Positions 15,445 to 28,000 of a DNA stretch of 64,000 nucleotides are shown one piece after another (the first letter of the stretch is position 1; the number at the start of each line of letters is the position of its first letter). The stretch comes from Camarhynchus parvulus. Its lineage: Eukaryota; Chordata; Aves; Passeriformes; Thraupidae. The translations under genes were made by a program, and so were the position numbers. A model generated the notes under the pieces. The model had not been told where the DNA came from. It was given only the letters and a program-made list of their open reading frames with translations, and made no database searches. The stretch spans positions 74,587,689-74,651,688 of the forward strand of contig NC_044571.1 in the NCBI RefSeq assembly GCF_901933205.1, written 5' to 3'.

Positions 15445-18400
15445 TTGCTGTAATTATAAGGATTTTTTAGAGGAAAATAGGTAAAAATAAATAGGTAAAA
15501 TAGGTAAACAGAAACGAAACACATATTCTAAAATATCTAATATAAAAAGAAACAAAAAAAAGAAACAAAATTAGGTCTCTCGTATTTCCCTGCTCTAAAA
15601 TTTACATACTTGCTTTGTAAAATCCTTTAGTGCATAGAAGTACTAAAATGACATTACTTTTGCAAACAATGGTGCACCACAAAGAACAAAAATTCAGCTG
15701 ATCTCCAATACACGGAGAGGGACTTCAGCTGGAAGATTCACTGCTGAACAGGTAAAACATGTTACTCAGTTTGGTTGGGCTAGCTGCTTTTTCACCTATT
15801 GTACATACAAATCATCAAGCAAATTCTCATTGAAACCAATCTAAGCAAAATGAGCAGAAGAATGACTTCCAAAACAAATTACTTACTTTCCTTCACTGTT
15901 TCCACAACTTTACAGGATTCACACTACAGATTAGAGGCTAACTTTTAGCTTTAAAAAAGCCAAAACATTTTGAAAGACTACTTTTAACATGAGGATTAGA
16001 ATCACATTTGCTTTGCTTCCAATAAAAAGCAAGCCTTGAGCTTCCTCATATAGCTGTGTAACCTGAACATAAACACTTCCAGGGCGGTCTGGTACACCAG
16101 CAGCCTTTACCATTTTCAATGAAATAAAACAAATCATTTTGTACTGTACTGAAGTTGGAAGACTGCTTGGCTTCCCAAGCACTTTTTCTTGGCTTCCTCA
16201 GCCATCCGTGGGACATGCAGGCCACAGACCAGATGTTTCCTCAAATTAGCTGGTCAGCTGAAATGGATTGATGATTTCATGCTCTGATAATAACTAGGTG
16301 TTCCTTATTGTGAACATATATTATTCAATAACAATGAAAAACATCCCTTATAGTATGATTCTCATCTATCCGTAATTTAAAAGTAGAGAGAGATAAACTT
16401 TTTTTCCACAGTAGCATGGTTTATGGAATACTTTGCAATCTCTTTTGATGTCTTTGGAGGTTTCTCTGAGTTTCTTTGCTCCAAGGACCAAAGACTCCTT
16501 GACTGAACTCAATGCCAGTTGATATTTTCCTTCCACACTCTGCTTCCAACCCGCAACTCATCACACATCTCCTTTCTACTACTCCTGTACACACTGCTGC
16601 AAGTCTGAAGGAGCAGACAAATCATCTCAACATCCACAGTACTGTACCAAAAGCTCAATTCTGTGTTGGATGGTGAGTATCTGCCTTTGTCCAGTGCATG
16701 ACTGTGCTGTGGATTTCAGCAATGTCCACGTGTCAGTAATGCCAAACTGGAGCAATGTGCTTTTGTGACTTGAATCCTTGGACCTCTGACAACTCCTCAG
16801 GGCTATCTCCTTGTTTGAATGAGAACCTATGGAATGCAGTGTTTCTGAGATGGAATTTTATTCCATCACATCTTACTTTCTCTCTCGCTTTGAAACTGAT
16901 CACAATTTCAAAAGATATGAAGAGTTAATTTGCACTCTGAAGTATACAAAACTTAGTTTTGTCATAAATATCATTGCCCATTATCACCAAATCATCAAAT
17001 AGGAAGCAAAATATAAGGTCTGTCAGCATATGTTAGAGAAAAAGCCAGAAAACAGGATTTGTTTGACTGTTAGTTCTGAGGTAAGAGTGGATGTCAAAAC
17101 CTAAAAAAATGTATTTCCATTTTTAAGTCAAGTGTTCATTACCTTTAACTGAACATGACTTTTCATTTTAAAAGCATTTATCTGTTCACCCATACTGCAA
17201 TTTAAATGGAAATATTTTTACAGGTCAGATAGCCTGCTTTTTTGACTGTAAAGACAGGAACAATAATTTCTTGAAACTTTCTACATTCTTCTTGAAGAAG
17301 AATTAATTCCTTAAAAAACAAGGAAAACATCAGTTGTCCATGTCCAGCAGAGAAATCCGCCTTCTCTTCTGTTCCCTAAAGTAAACCCACTAGAATACTA
17401 GATAGGTAAACAGCACCCTAAACTGCATTTCTTTGTTCTAATGGTGGTATGTACTATCAACTAATAATGCACATCCATGTTGATTAGTGCTCTGCAGGAG
17501 GGTCACATTGGAAAGACCTCTTCATTATTCATGCACTGCTTGTCAGCACACAGACTGGAGCAAGATTACTAATACATTTGTCTAATTTTACTGAGAATAT
17601 TGATGTTAAATCGGTCTCATTCACTGTCGGCACAACCAGAAGCCTGTCCAACTGGGGAAAAAAAAAATCTTGTTTTTCTTATCAAACATCCTAGGTGGAA
17701 ATGAGGAGAAGATGTGTGTAGCCTATTGTGCTGTATTTGTAATCTGCAATAGTTATCCAATGCCTTTATTTATGTAATGATGAAAACTCAAACTCCACAA
17801 AGGGACATGTATAGCTGGTTTTGTATAGCAAAAAAATAAAGGAGAAAAAGAGAAAAAAAAATGCATATCCTAGTAGATTTTCTGATACCGCTCACAATAC
17901 GTGAATAACATAAATCCTCTTCCCAACTTATATTTTAGCTTGCATTAAAAAGTTTGGGTTTTTTTAATAGCTCTTACAAAATAAATTTCTGTTAAAAATT
18001 TGTTAGGTCAATATTTAGAACTGAATGTGAACACTTTTGGTGATTCTAGTTGCTTTCTGCTGCTTCAAAATAAGCCAACAAAAGGCCCCCAATATTTAAG
18101 CAATTTTCTCACCTATCATGAGTATCTTCCTAATTAGGCAGCGTGATAAAATACAGAGAGGGAAAGAATAGAGGAAAATAAAACCTAAATTATCTACTTA
18201 CAGTGGATTTTCAGAAGGATTATTTCCTGTTTTCTATTAAGTGGTGTAAAGAGTTGAGAATAAAGCAAGCAAAGGAATTTCTACTATTTCTCAAGGGACA
18301 CAGAGTTCTAATAACTCTGGTAGAGAACAGCTACCTGCAATATTACAGAATTAGACTTCCACATCTCAGCTCTGTCCCTGCTTGCTGTGCTTCACTGTCT

Positions 18401-19489
18401 TTCTTCACTGGCATGACATAAAAAATCGTGCCCATTTATTAAATAATTTGCAATTTTTGATCATTCATACAGGCATTGTAATATCCTTTAAAATTGTTCT
18501 GCAGTTACTTATCACAAAAGTGCAATTTCCAAAATGAAGTCTTCAAACACTTTCTATGTTTAAAAATTTTAGTGCAGGGGTTTCAGGAAAAGAAGTCACA
18601 GATATTACAGACAATTTTACTGTCATTTTGATCTTTTTAATCAAATGCCACATCTTCAAAGGACTTTGACAAATTCAGTGTCCTCAAGAGCTAGTTGTTC
18701 CACTTGGATTTTGATTGACTGAACAGCTACAAGAATCTCAAGGGGACAGGGAGTACTGTAGCAACTTTGGAGCTGCATAAAGGGACTAATTTTTGACAGT
18801 AAATGGGTTATTTTGGGATACTCTATGCAATGTACCAATGGCATACATGTTCTTTTATTATTTGCAAGACTAGAGTACACCAGTGAGTGCTAAAATACAA
18901 ATTATTGTCATCTGAGGCTTCTAAAATAAACATCAGTTTTCCAAAGATACATGAGGAAAACTGTCTGCATAATTTATTTTTTCAGTTTGTTTGAAATTCT
19001 GCAAATGAAATCAACATCTTATGCGGAAGGGGATTTTTTTTTCCTTGACAGTAAAACAGTCAGGAACATATCTGAAAGTAAAAAAATAATTATGTGATTT
19101 CATTGTTCTACACTGTATTCAAAGTACTTGTCAAAACTAAAATGTCAAATACTAAACCTGGAAATTGGTATTTAAGTATATTGAATGTGAAGGAGATGAG
19201 AGAGACAGGGAGAGAACATGCTGTCAGACATACTCACAAAATATAAATGGATTAATGAAATATATCAATAGCAACAGATCTGTACGTTTGGCTAAAAGAT
19301 ATTTTGGAAGAAACATTTTGTCTGGTTTAATCAAAGCTTGGTGCAGCTTTCTGCATAAACTCCAGAAAAGCAACTGCCAGTAGGTGAAGATCTGACTCCC
19401 TCCCATTCATTTAGTAACTTAAAACACGGAAGGATGCTGTAGATGATGCATATGATGTGTCTCCAGCTCCCTTCCCACACAAGGATGTT

Positions 19490-19690
19490 GAGAATTTCAG
19501 GATGATACACAAATTCAGAAAGGGATTAGGCAAATTCCTGAAGGATAGATAAACTGATTGAATAAGTCACCATGGCCTGGATAAGCACATTGCCTCCAGA
19601 AATCTCTACATCCTAGCAGAAGTGGCATGGGTCACAGTGCAACTGTTCTCATGTTCCAGTTCCCTGGAATTGCTTTTCTTACTTTCCTAT
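19490..19690 (+). mobile_element. Possible ancient CR1-type 3' fragment, sense
   Basis: CAGAAAGGGATTAGGCAAAT and following AGGATAG, CATGGCC and TTCCAGTTCCCTGGAATTG resemble the sense 3' end of old amniote CR1 elements. The match is partial and the ends are uncertain. Confidence 0.4.
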
Positions 19691-20923
19691 TTGTCTCATG
19701 GCAGTAAATCCTTTCCATCTGCTTTTTACTCTCTTTTGTTATCTTGATTGAAAGAGACAACATTAACAACAAGACTGCTTCACAAGTCTCCAACTCTGGG
19801 TGTGGAGAATACTTCTCAAAATAAAACCCAAACTACTGAAAACAAAAATTTGATAAAAGAGTTACGAACCAATGGTAATTCAGATAAATGTCAATAAACT
19901 CAGTCTAATTAACTTTCATTAAAAAAAAAAAAAAACAAAAGAGTCTGGTAAAGAAGAATCTAACATCAAAGGCCAACAGTGTCATGTCTCACATTTTTGT
20001 TTTGTTGAGGTTTAAAAAAAAATAAATTAGCTACTGCCTCCACCCTGTAATGCGGGCACAATTTTAGTATTCTAGGTCTGTGAGTGTAGTTCTGTTGGCA
20101 AATAATTTGAATTATGTTTTAAGGGTTGCAAGGCACCAGACAACCTAAGAATTTTGTGTCACTGGAAAGTAATAACATAGAGAGGAAATTGTGCTGACAC
20201 AATTCCGGAACTACAGAAATGCAGCTGACAGACCTCAGCTCTTATCAGTCTTTGACAGGTGCATTTAGGTATCCTTGGGTTATTGCTCTAGGACCTATTA
20301 ACCTATAGTGAGCCCAGATTTCACCCCTTACAGTCAAGATCCTGCAGGAACACTGGGGGCATGTAATTTAATAGAAACCTCCAGAAAGTACATAGTTTCT
20401 CACATCCCCAATTTTTCTGCCACCCTTAAAAAATCTCCTCACTGAAGAAAGTAAAAGTTTTGCTGTATCTCCTAAGCATAGAAAAGCAGACATTGCATGC
20501 CAGCAACAGAACTGCTGTATAATGTATTTATTTCTCTATTGGTTGTTTCATTTGCAGGCTGCTTCTTTTCCTGGGCTCCCGGACAACCACAGGACATAAC
20601 TGTGGACTTGGCAACATCTACATTAAAGGCAATTTTATTGCAAAAGATAACAATAGATAGTGCCATGGATTTTACTTTTTGACCTCTTATATTCCTGACC
20701 TCAAAAGGTCCAGTTTTCAGCCGACAGCTGTGAAAATATCTTTTCCTGCATCATCACTGTGATAAAAAAGCTCAGAAGATGAAAAATAACTTTTTGGTGT
20801 ATCTGTGCACCACAGGACTTTGGATTATACTCTTGAGTTGTACAGTGGTATTGACCATTGGCTTCAATAGGACCATTACAGTAATGGATGGGAAAGTAGC
20901 AAAGATGCAGCACTAACACTCAG

Positions 20924-20955
20924 TGATGAGACACCAAGGAGATGAGACACCAAGG
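20924..20955. repeat. 17-bp-period short direct duplication
   Basis: GATGAGACACCAAGG occurs twice in tandem. A similar local duplication, TTGGCCAAGAT, follows at about 20990-21015, suggesting replication slippage. Confidence 0.9.
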
Positions 20956-21222
20956 CTTTTTCTCTCCAAACTTTTGAATATATAGCATTTGGCCAAGATA
21001 AGGTTTTGGCCAAGATCCAGTGCAGGGAACTTTGTAAAAGAATTGAAAAGAGCTTCTGGTATTCAGCCAAAGCCTCTAGTTTCTATTAGTTCTGAGGCTG
21101 CCTTTCTTATTTTAATATTCAACGCATATTTTTCGTTTCTTGCATGGTACCCCAGAGTGCAACAGAGTTGCTTCAGCCACTAGGGAGAAAAATACCTCAC
21201 CTGAAAGAAACTGAGCAAAACT

Positions 21223-21275
21223 ACACAGAATCATAAAATAACAGATTTTTTTATGTTGGAGGAGACCTTGTCTCC
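21223..21275 (-). mobile_element. Diverged CR1 3'-end fragment
   Basis: ACAGAATCATAAAATAACAG and then GTTGGAGGAGACCTT resemble the reverse complement of a CR1 terminus, with substitutions and a T-run insertion. Confidence 0.5.
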
Positions 21276-24200
21276 TTTTTTTTTGTCTTGAAAAAAAAAA
21301 AGAATGTGCCAAACATCCAAACAAAAAGAAAAAACACCAGTACTCTTAAGGTCATCAGCTAAACCACTCTGCACTAGCAACTTAATTATATCCCTAAATG
21401 TGCAGTAAATGTCTTTGGGTACTCTTATAACTTTTAGAAAAGTCTGTTTTACACAGAGATATCTGGTAAATAAATCAGTTCACTAGTTCTGTGGTGTAAG
21501 GCTCCTACCCCCACCTGGGAGGGGGAAACCCATAACACTATCTTGTCCACTTAGGTATCTAGCACATCAGCAAGTCTGTGGAAATTGCCTTGGCATATGT
21601 AGAGTGCAAAACAAAAGGTTTGGGGAGGTGAGGATATGCAGGTAGTATTTGCCATTCTGGGAGGGTCACGTGTCTCAGTGTGTCAATTCTTTTCACCAGT
21701 TCCTGGAACAGACAGAACATTGTCACTGCATCATCCTGACACGTGGTATTACCACACCAGTCCTCTCATGCTAATAGACAGCACCAAACCATGGCCTTCC
21801 TTTGTGACAGGGCTCTGTGGGACTCGGTGTCACCAACCCAAGCTGACAGTGAGAACAGGACCCCCCAGCTCTACAAAACTAGAACTGTACACCAAGATCT
21901 GCAGTGGACACCGTGGAGTAACGCTGTCCTACCCTGCTTGCTAGAGTGTCTCACGTCCGCACTTCATTACCTACCAAGGGTAATAGGCCGTTAGCTGAGG
22001 AGAACAGAGCTATTAATGGATTCTGTTACAATATAATGCTTCGTTAACAGAGCTCTCAAAGAAATCAACAACTTCAAAACTCCCATAATCAATCCAATTT
22101 CATCTGATATATGCTCTGTCAAATTGCATTTCAAAAAGCTTTTATAATACCGAAACTCAGTTATCTAATAACAGCATTAGCAATGTTAATTTTCTAATCA
22201 GAACGCAAAATCATTAATTAACCATGCCTTCTTTAACCGAAAGAAGCTGCAGTTCCTAATCAGTAATGCTACGAATCCTTTGATGTTTATGCATAGAAAG
22301 GGTACACTCTCCTCTGAAAATACCTGTGAGGCTTTTATTAGTGCTGGTGTTAGCACTGGACACAAAATTGCTTCCCTGGTTCTGCGCCTCTCCCATCCTT
22401 CCATCTCATGCCATTACCTACAGTCACAAGAGGCTGATGCTCAGTAGCATGAGCAGCACTCCCACGTGGGTCCTTGCTTCCTAGAAACAACACCCAGCTC
22501 TCCAAAGAAGCCTCAGGTCAGTCCCAGCAGCCCAAAGCTGTTGGTTTGCCATCATGTCTAGCCTGTCCTTATACTAGCACAGTGGTACATAGAAGAGCCT
22601 ATACTTGTAACAGGATTGTGAACATGCCCCAGAGCAAGAATGGGGATTTTGCCTCAGGTAAAGGACCCACCTATCTCCACTAGTGTCCAGAAATCAGTAA
22701 TTCCCCTGAATATTCTCTCAGCATGAAACTATCTGCATCTACAACTTCTGATTGCAGCTTCTGAGTGGTTTGGACTCATGGATCTCTGCCAGTGCACAGC
22801 TAATTTGAACTTGAATCCATGCAAACTGTTTGCATCCCCATTTTTCTTCAGGAAAAGGTCCCATAGGACTACCACTTGTCATGCAAAACCACATCTGTTT
22901 GTTGTTTCATTATTTTTTGTTTGTTTGTTTTGAATCTGCTGCTTAAAAACTTTGTTGAGAAAATACAGAAAAAATATCTGAAATAAATAGCTTTAATTTA
23001 CACCATTATTACTTAAACTCCAAAAGTTCATTCGACTCTCTGGAAACAATTGTTTCCATACTTCAAATGTTATTAAAAAGTCAGCAAGGACATAAATTTT
23101 CCTTTAAAACAACCCAACAATAAATGGAATATTTTCAGATTTTTTTTTCAGGCAAACATTATTGTGTGAGAAGCTTACACTACATATTTAATATATTATT
23201 AAAACAAAAGTTAAAAACAGAATAGTAAAACAATAGTTCAGCAACTTCTCTTGACATTTACAATCAGGGAATTAATTTTCCTGGGAAACACTGTGCTCCA
23301 TGCTCCAGGAATATACCCTTTAAATTTGATGATAAACCAACTAGCAATTGTTTATCCCACTAAAATTAAATGACAGCTTTAATGTTTCTAGGGAAAATAA
23401 AAACATACTGCTAAGGCTATAAACTTGTTCATGACAACACTGTAAGATAAAAAACAAGAAAGTATGCACAACTGTTAATTTATTTTCATAATAGTAGATT
23501 GCCATGTAATAGCTTATTTGGTCTTTTAAAAAATCCTATTTTTCAGACAGAGCATTTACAGAGAATGAAGACAACCATAAAACACACCCATCATGAAGTT
23601 TCTTACACCTATATCTAAATAAGTAAATGGCTCTCAGACTGTGCTCCATCTGTCAAGAAGCTAGTGAAGGAATTTAGTCCCTTCCAAGCCTGCTAGCAAC
23701 TGGTTCCTTAGCCTCAAGCAAATATTTCACTTTGTTTTCCCCATTTGTAAAAAATTTGTGCTTTGGCCTGAAGAACAATGAAATATTCTGAATGCCTTGT
23801 TCAGCTAAGCATTTTGAAGTAAGTGGGCTTAACTTTACACATACATATAGTTGCAAAGGCTGTGACTTAATAGGTTTTCTTAAAAAAGCACAAAAACTTT
23901 TTTTTTGAGATGAGCCTTGAAGAACATCTATAACTTCTGTTTTAAAGTCGAATTGCTAAAAGCATAATGGATGGATTATAAAGTAATGATTATTTTCACT
24001 TGTAACTGATAGGGTGTAACCTCCTTCTAAAGTATAAAAGTGCTCCCATAAACTCTCAGACATGGGGAATAGGACCACGCCTGACATGACTATGCCATTG
24101 ATTTCTTTCTCTTAAACTTTTTTGTGTATTTTCAGTCTATAAATAGCAGATCACTGCTGTTGAGAACATCTAATTAAAATGAAATTTCTGTGTTTGGCAC

Positions 24201-24659
24201 ATACATGAATAAACTGTTGGAGATTGGACCTTGAATTATTCTGCCATGGTATTTACCTAGGAGATGCCATTGCACACACAGCATACATAGCTGAGCGTTG
24301 AATCTTTCTGAACTTTGCAGCTGTCTTGGAAATTGGAAAAGAAGTTGGTTTTGGCTGATTTTACTTATTTTACAACCAAAAATAGAACCAGAAGTTAAAG
24401 CCAGTTCACCAAACTACTGACTCCGTAATTGGGTGAAACCATTTATGTGCTTCAGCAGAAACCCTACTGACCTTTTTTCCCAGACAAAATAAACTGCCTT
24501 TGACATTTGGTGATTCAGCTGGGAGAAGAATTCAGCCCTATTTTTCAGAAAAGTGAGAACAACATCTCCCATTAGCTTTCTGGCTGATGGAACGGTGTGT
24601 GTCGTTGGCACACCACTCTTGGAAATAAGACACCAAATGCCTGGTCAGTAGAAAATGAA

Positions 24660-25055
24660 AGAGTCATAGACTGGGTGGAATTGGAAGAAGCCTGAAAATC
24701 TGTCTCATTCCAACCCCTTCCATGGGCAGGGACACCTTCCACTAGACGTTGAACATTGCCAGAGCTGAGGCATCCACAGCCTCCCTGGGTAACCTGTGCC
24801 AGTGCCTCAGGCACCACCCTCACAGGAAAGAATTTCTTCCTAATATCTAATCTAAATCTTAGCATAGCTTCCAGGAGGACCTTCTCCATGACTTTGCCAG
24901 CCACCAAGGTGAGACTCACCAAGGTGGGAGTCGCTGGTCTCTAGTTCCCTGTGTCTTCCTTTTTTCCCCCTTCTTAAAAATGGAGGTTGTGTTTCCCCTT
25001 TTCCAGTCAGTGGGAACTTCACCTGCCTGCCATGACTTCTTAAGTATGCTTCTGA
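24660..25055 (-). mobile_element. Truncated CR1 LINE with internal deletion
   Basis: On the plus strand the copy starts at the 3' end of CR1 (GTCATAGACTGGGTGGAATT) and runs through CATGGGCAGGGACACCTTCC and AGGAAAGAATTTCTTCCTAA. After AATCTAAATCT at about 24860 it jumps to the reverse-transcriptase region: GGACCTTCTCCATGACTTT, CCCCTTTTCCAGTCAGTGG and CTGCCATGACTTC. The element is 5'-truncated, internally deleted and non-functional. The two blocks together fit the modern avian CR1 sequence. Confidence 0.9.
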
Positions 25056-28000
25056 GTATCATTTTATAAGCAGATGTTTTCACAGTAGACAATGCAGTAT
25101 CTGGTATTTTTTAATTTTAAAAAATTACAAGTGCCTTTTTCATTCAAAATGTACGAATTACATTCCCAATTGAACTGCATCATGTAGAGTAAAACAAGTT
25201 AGTGCACCTGAAATTTTGTGCTTCCCTAGACTCTCCCAACCCCCACATGTGGGGATTAGTAGAGGCCATGGAGCCTCCCAGCCAAGTGCTGACCCAGACA
25301 AAGAACTTCCCCATTTAGGAGCGAGGTAACATATATCTGACACTAAGTCTCCACACAAATTGTACATTGTATTAAATGTCATTTCCTAAGTGCCCCAAGG
25401 CACCTCCACAAGAAAAAAGGATATTATGAACAAACAAAGAATTTCCATTTTCTATCTCCCACTACATCTTTCATTTAAAATGGTATTCCAAGCCATGGAC
25501 ATATATACTGCAGAGGTGCCATTTATTCACCTTTAGGTTAAAAGCATTCCTAGTTATAATAATTACCTCTAATGATCTAAAATTATGTGCTCATCATTTT
25601 CTTATAGCTGATTACTGCTCCAGTAGTAAAGCCAGCCTGATGGTTAGGCAATCACGTGCTTTGCTATCTAGACTCAAGTTACAGCTGAGTATGTGATATA
25701 CTGAATACATATGGCACATCTCACATGCTACTTTTAATTTAGCCTGAAAAAAATGTTGAAGCTGGTGATTGTATGTTAACAAAAGAAAGACTATGAAAAG
25801 TTCATTACCTAAACATGGTTTTAAGTCACTAAATCACTGACATATCATCTATCATACCACCCAAACTGATAAGCAATTCCTAGAATATTTATCATTAAGT
25901 CAGTTAGATTTATATATTCAAGAACAAATGCAATGGAAATGGTTAAGAATTATTTTATTTAATACATCTGAAGTTTCAGTGGTTGCTATTAAGTAACTAG
26001 AGAAATATTTGCCACAGAGCATACATAACATCATGGCTGATCCTGTAGCTTTTGCATTTAACAGCTCACATTGTACTTAAAGCTTTGTTTCAGAATTCTG
26101 AACATTTGTGATGAATGTGCATTTGTCCTATTTCCAGCGCCTCTTCCTGGAATGACTTTGAGAGTTCAAGAAAAATAGCTGCAGCAAGACAAAATGGAGG
26201 AAAGAAAAATTCTACACGCTCTACTCCAGCATCTATTACCTGTGCACCATCTTCCATTTATCTTTGTTGTGCTGCAAAGCCAGCCCAGTCTATTTGTCTA
26301 CCTCCCATTAATGAATTATGAATACACCTGATAATTAAAATTCAGTATTTACAATCCTGGCTGTGCGGTGGCACGATGTGTGATTCAAAGCTGTCGCTCT
26401 GTGTTAAAAGCAAGGTAGGCAGATCTCCAGGTCTCTGGCAGCATTTCATTTTCTTGCTAGAAACACTTAGCAGACATGCTCTTATGACATGGCCACAGTG
26501 TATTAACCCTGAAGAGCAAGAAGAAAATCCACATAATTTCAAGGTATATAAACAAGCACCAGTTATTTTGCTTATTAAAAAGTTTAATCCAATACAACAC
26601 CTGCCCTGGTGTGCCTCGCTGAAATGGGAAGTACCACCTCTGCCCACATTCACCACTCACTTTGGAGTTTTCCTTTTTTTTGGTTTCTTTTTAAGGTTTA
26701 TGCAGGTGATTCTTTATTATTAGTTTTGAACTTGAGATACAATAAAACAACCTCCAAAAAACCAAAGGAAAAAAAGCCATCAAAGCTAAACTATCATCCC
26801 AAGCATATCTGAAAAATCACACCCGAATGCTCACATCTCTTGCTTACACTTGATCACATCACTAACCCTCGTCTTACAAAGACATGCATGTTAGAAGGAT
26901 ATGTGCTGCCCCCTCTGCAAAGGGACTTTCCTTCAGGTCACAGTTGGTCTTTTTGACTAAAGAATGCAGAAAACACAGATGGCAGGTACAACAACAAAAA
27001 AATATTTTGTTAGCAGGTTCCTTTCATGAAGCTTGGTGTGTGTGATGGCCCAAGAGGGAAGGAAGAAGGAAGGGCAACACCACATCAGGCAGTTCACTGG
27101 GATTTGTCTCCACTCATCTCCTGCTGCCTGTTCTTGTTTTTCCAGGGTGTCCTTCTTACTGCCTAGACCTGAGAGATCTGCCATAGCCTCTTGAGATCCA
27201 GAGTGTGCTGTGTGCTACACCAGAGACAATGACAGATGGGCAAGAGGGGGAGAACAAGCTGCTGAAAATCACTATCATCCCATGAGCAGAGTGTGGAGTG
27301 GGACAGAGGTGACTCACTAAATGCTTCTACAATGCATGTGCACATTCCTGAATATTAGAAAAGAGTGATTAAGCTGAAATAGATAAGGACAGCACCTAAA
27401 ATACAGTTAAATATCCTAGTTGCTCGGACAAATTTCACTTTGGTTTTACATCTCTGCAAATTCTGAAAACTGCCTTAAGTCTCTGCAATGTCTCTGGCGT
27501 CCCCCTCCTGTGAGGGACAGCAGAGCACTGAGCCAAAGCTTTGCCCCAGGAATTTCTAGCTGCTCGTTTTTTGCTCTCACACTGGGTGCTCTAAATAAGC
27601 AATTGGATGAATATTACTACAGAGTTATTATTTCTGTCACAAATTTTCAAAACTACCTACATGAATAACTGTAAGCCAAAGTCCTTCAGGGACTGGCATA
27701 AATTCAGAAGCTGTCTGAGTCCTAGATTTAGTATTTCGATCATTGAAGTGGCTGAAAGTAGTACAAAAATATATGCACAGAAGAACAGCTGTCTGTCAGC
27801 TATACACATTTACACAGACTTCTGGGCAACAGTTTCAACCAGAAATTAACAACTTGGTCTAAGTAAAATAACTCCCATCCAGGCTTCCAACAGGGTATTG
27901 GAATTTACCCTGCCAGGATGTGCAATGTTTAAAGTACCTTAAAGTCTCTTCCTGAAAAGCATCTCCTAAAGGTTTGCAATTCTCCACATAAAGCCAAAAT

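Larger units (their letters stand above)
14291..24659. other. Intron DNA, repeats only
   Basis: Besides the microsatellite, short duplications and CR1 traces listed separately, no gene or RNA is recognised. The block 21990-22350 is repeat-free and may be conserved non-coding DNA. Confidence 0.5.

Noticed and set aside
24572..24922. 116-codon minus open frame
   Set aside because: It is mostly the CR1 3' region and is not a gene.
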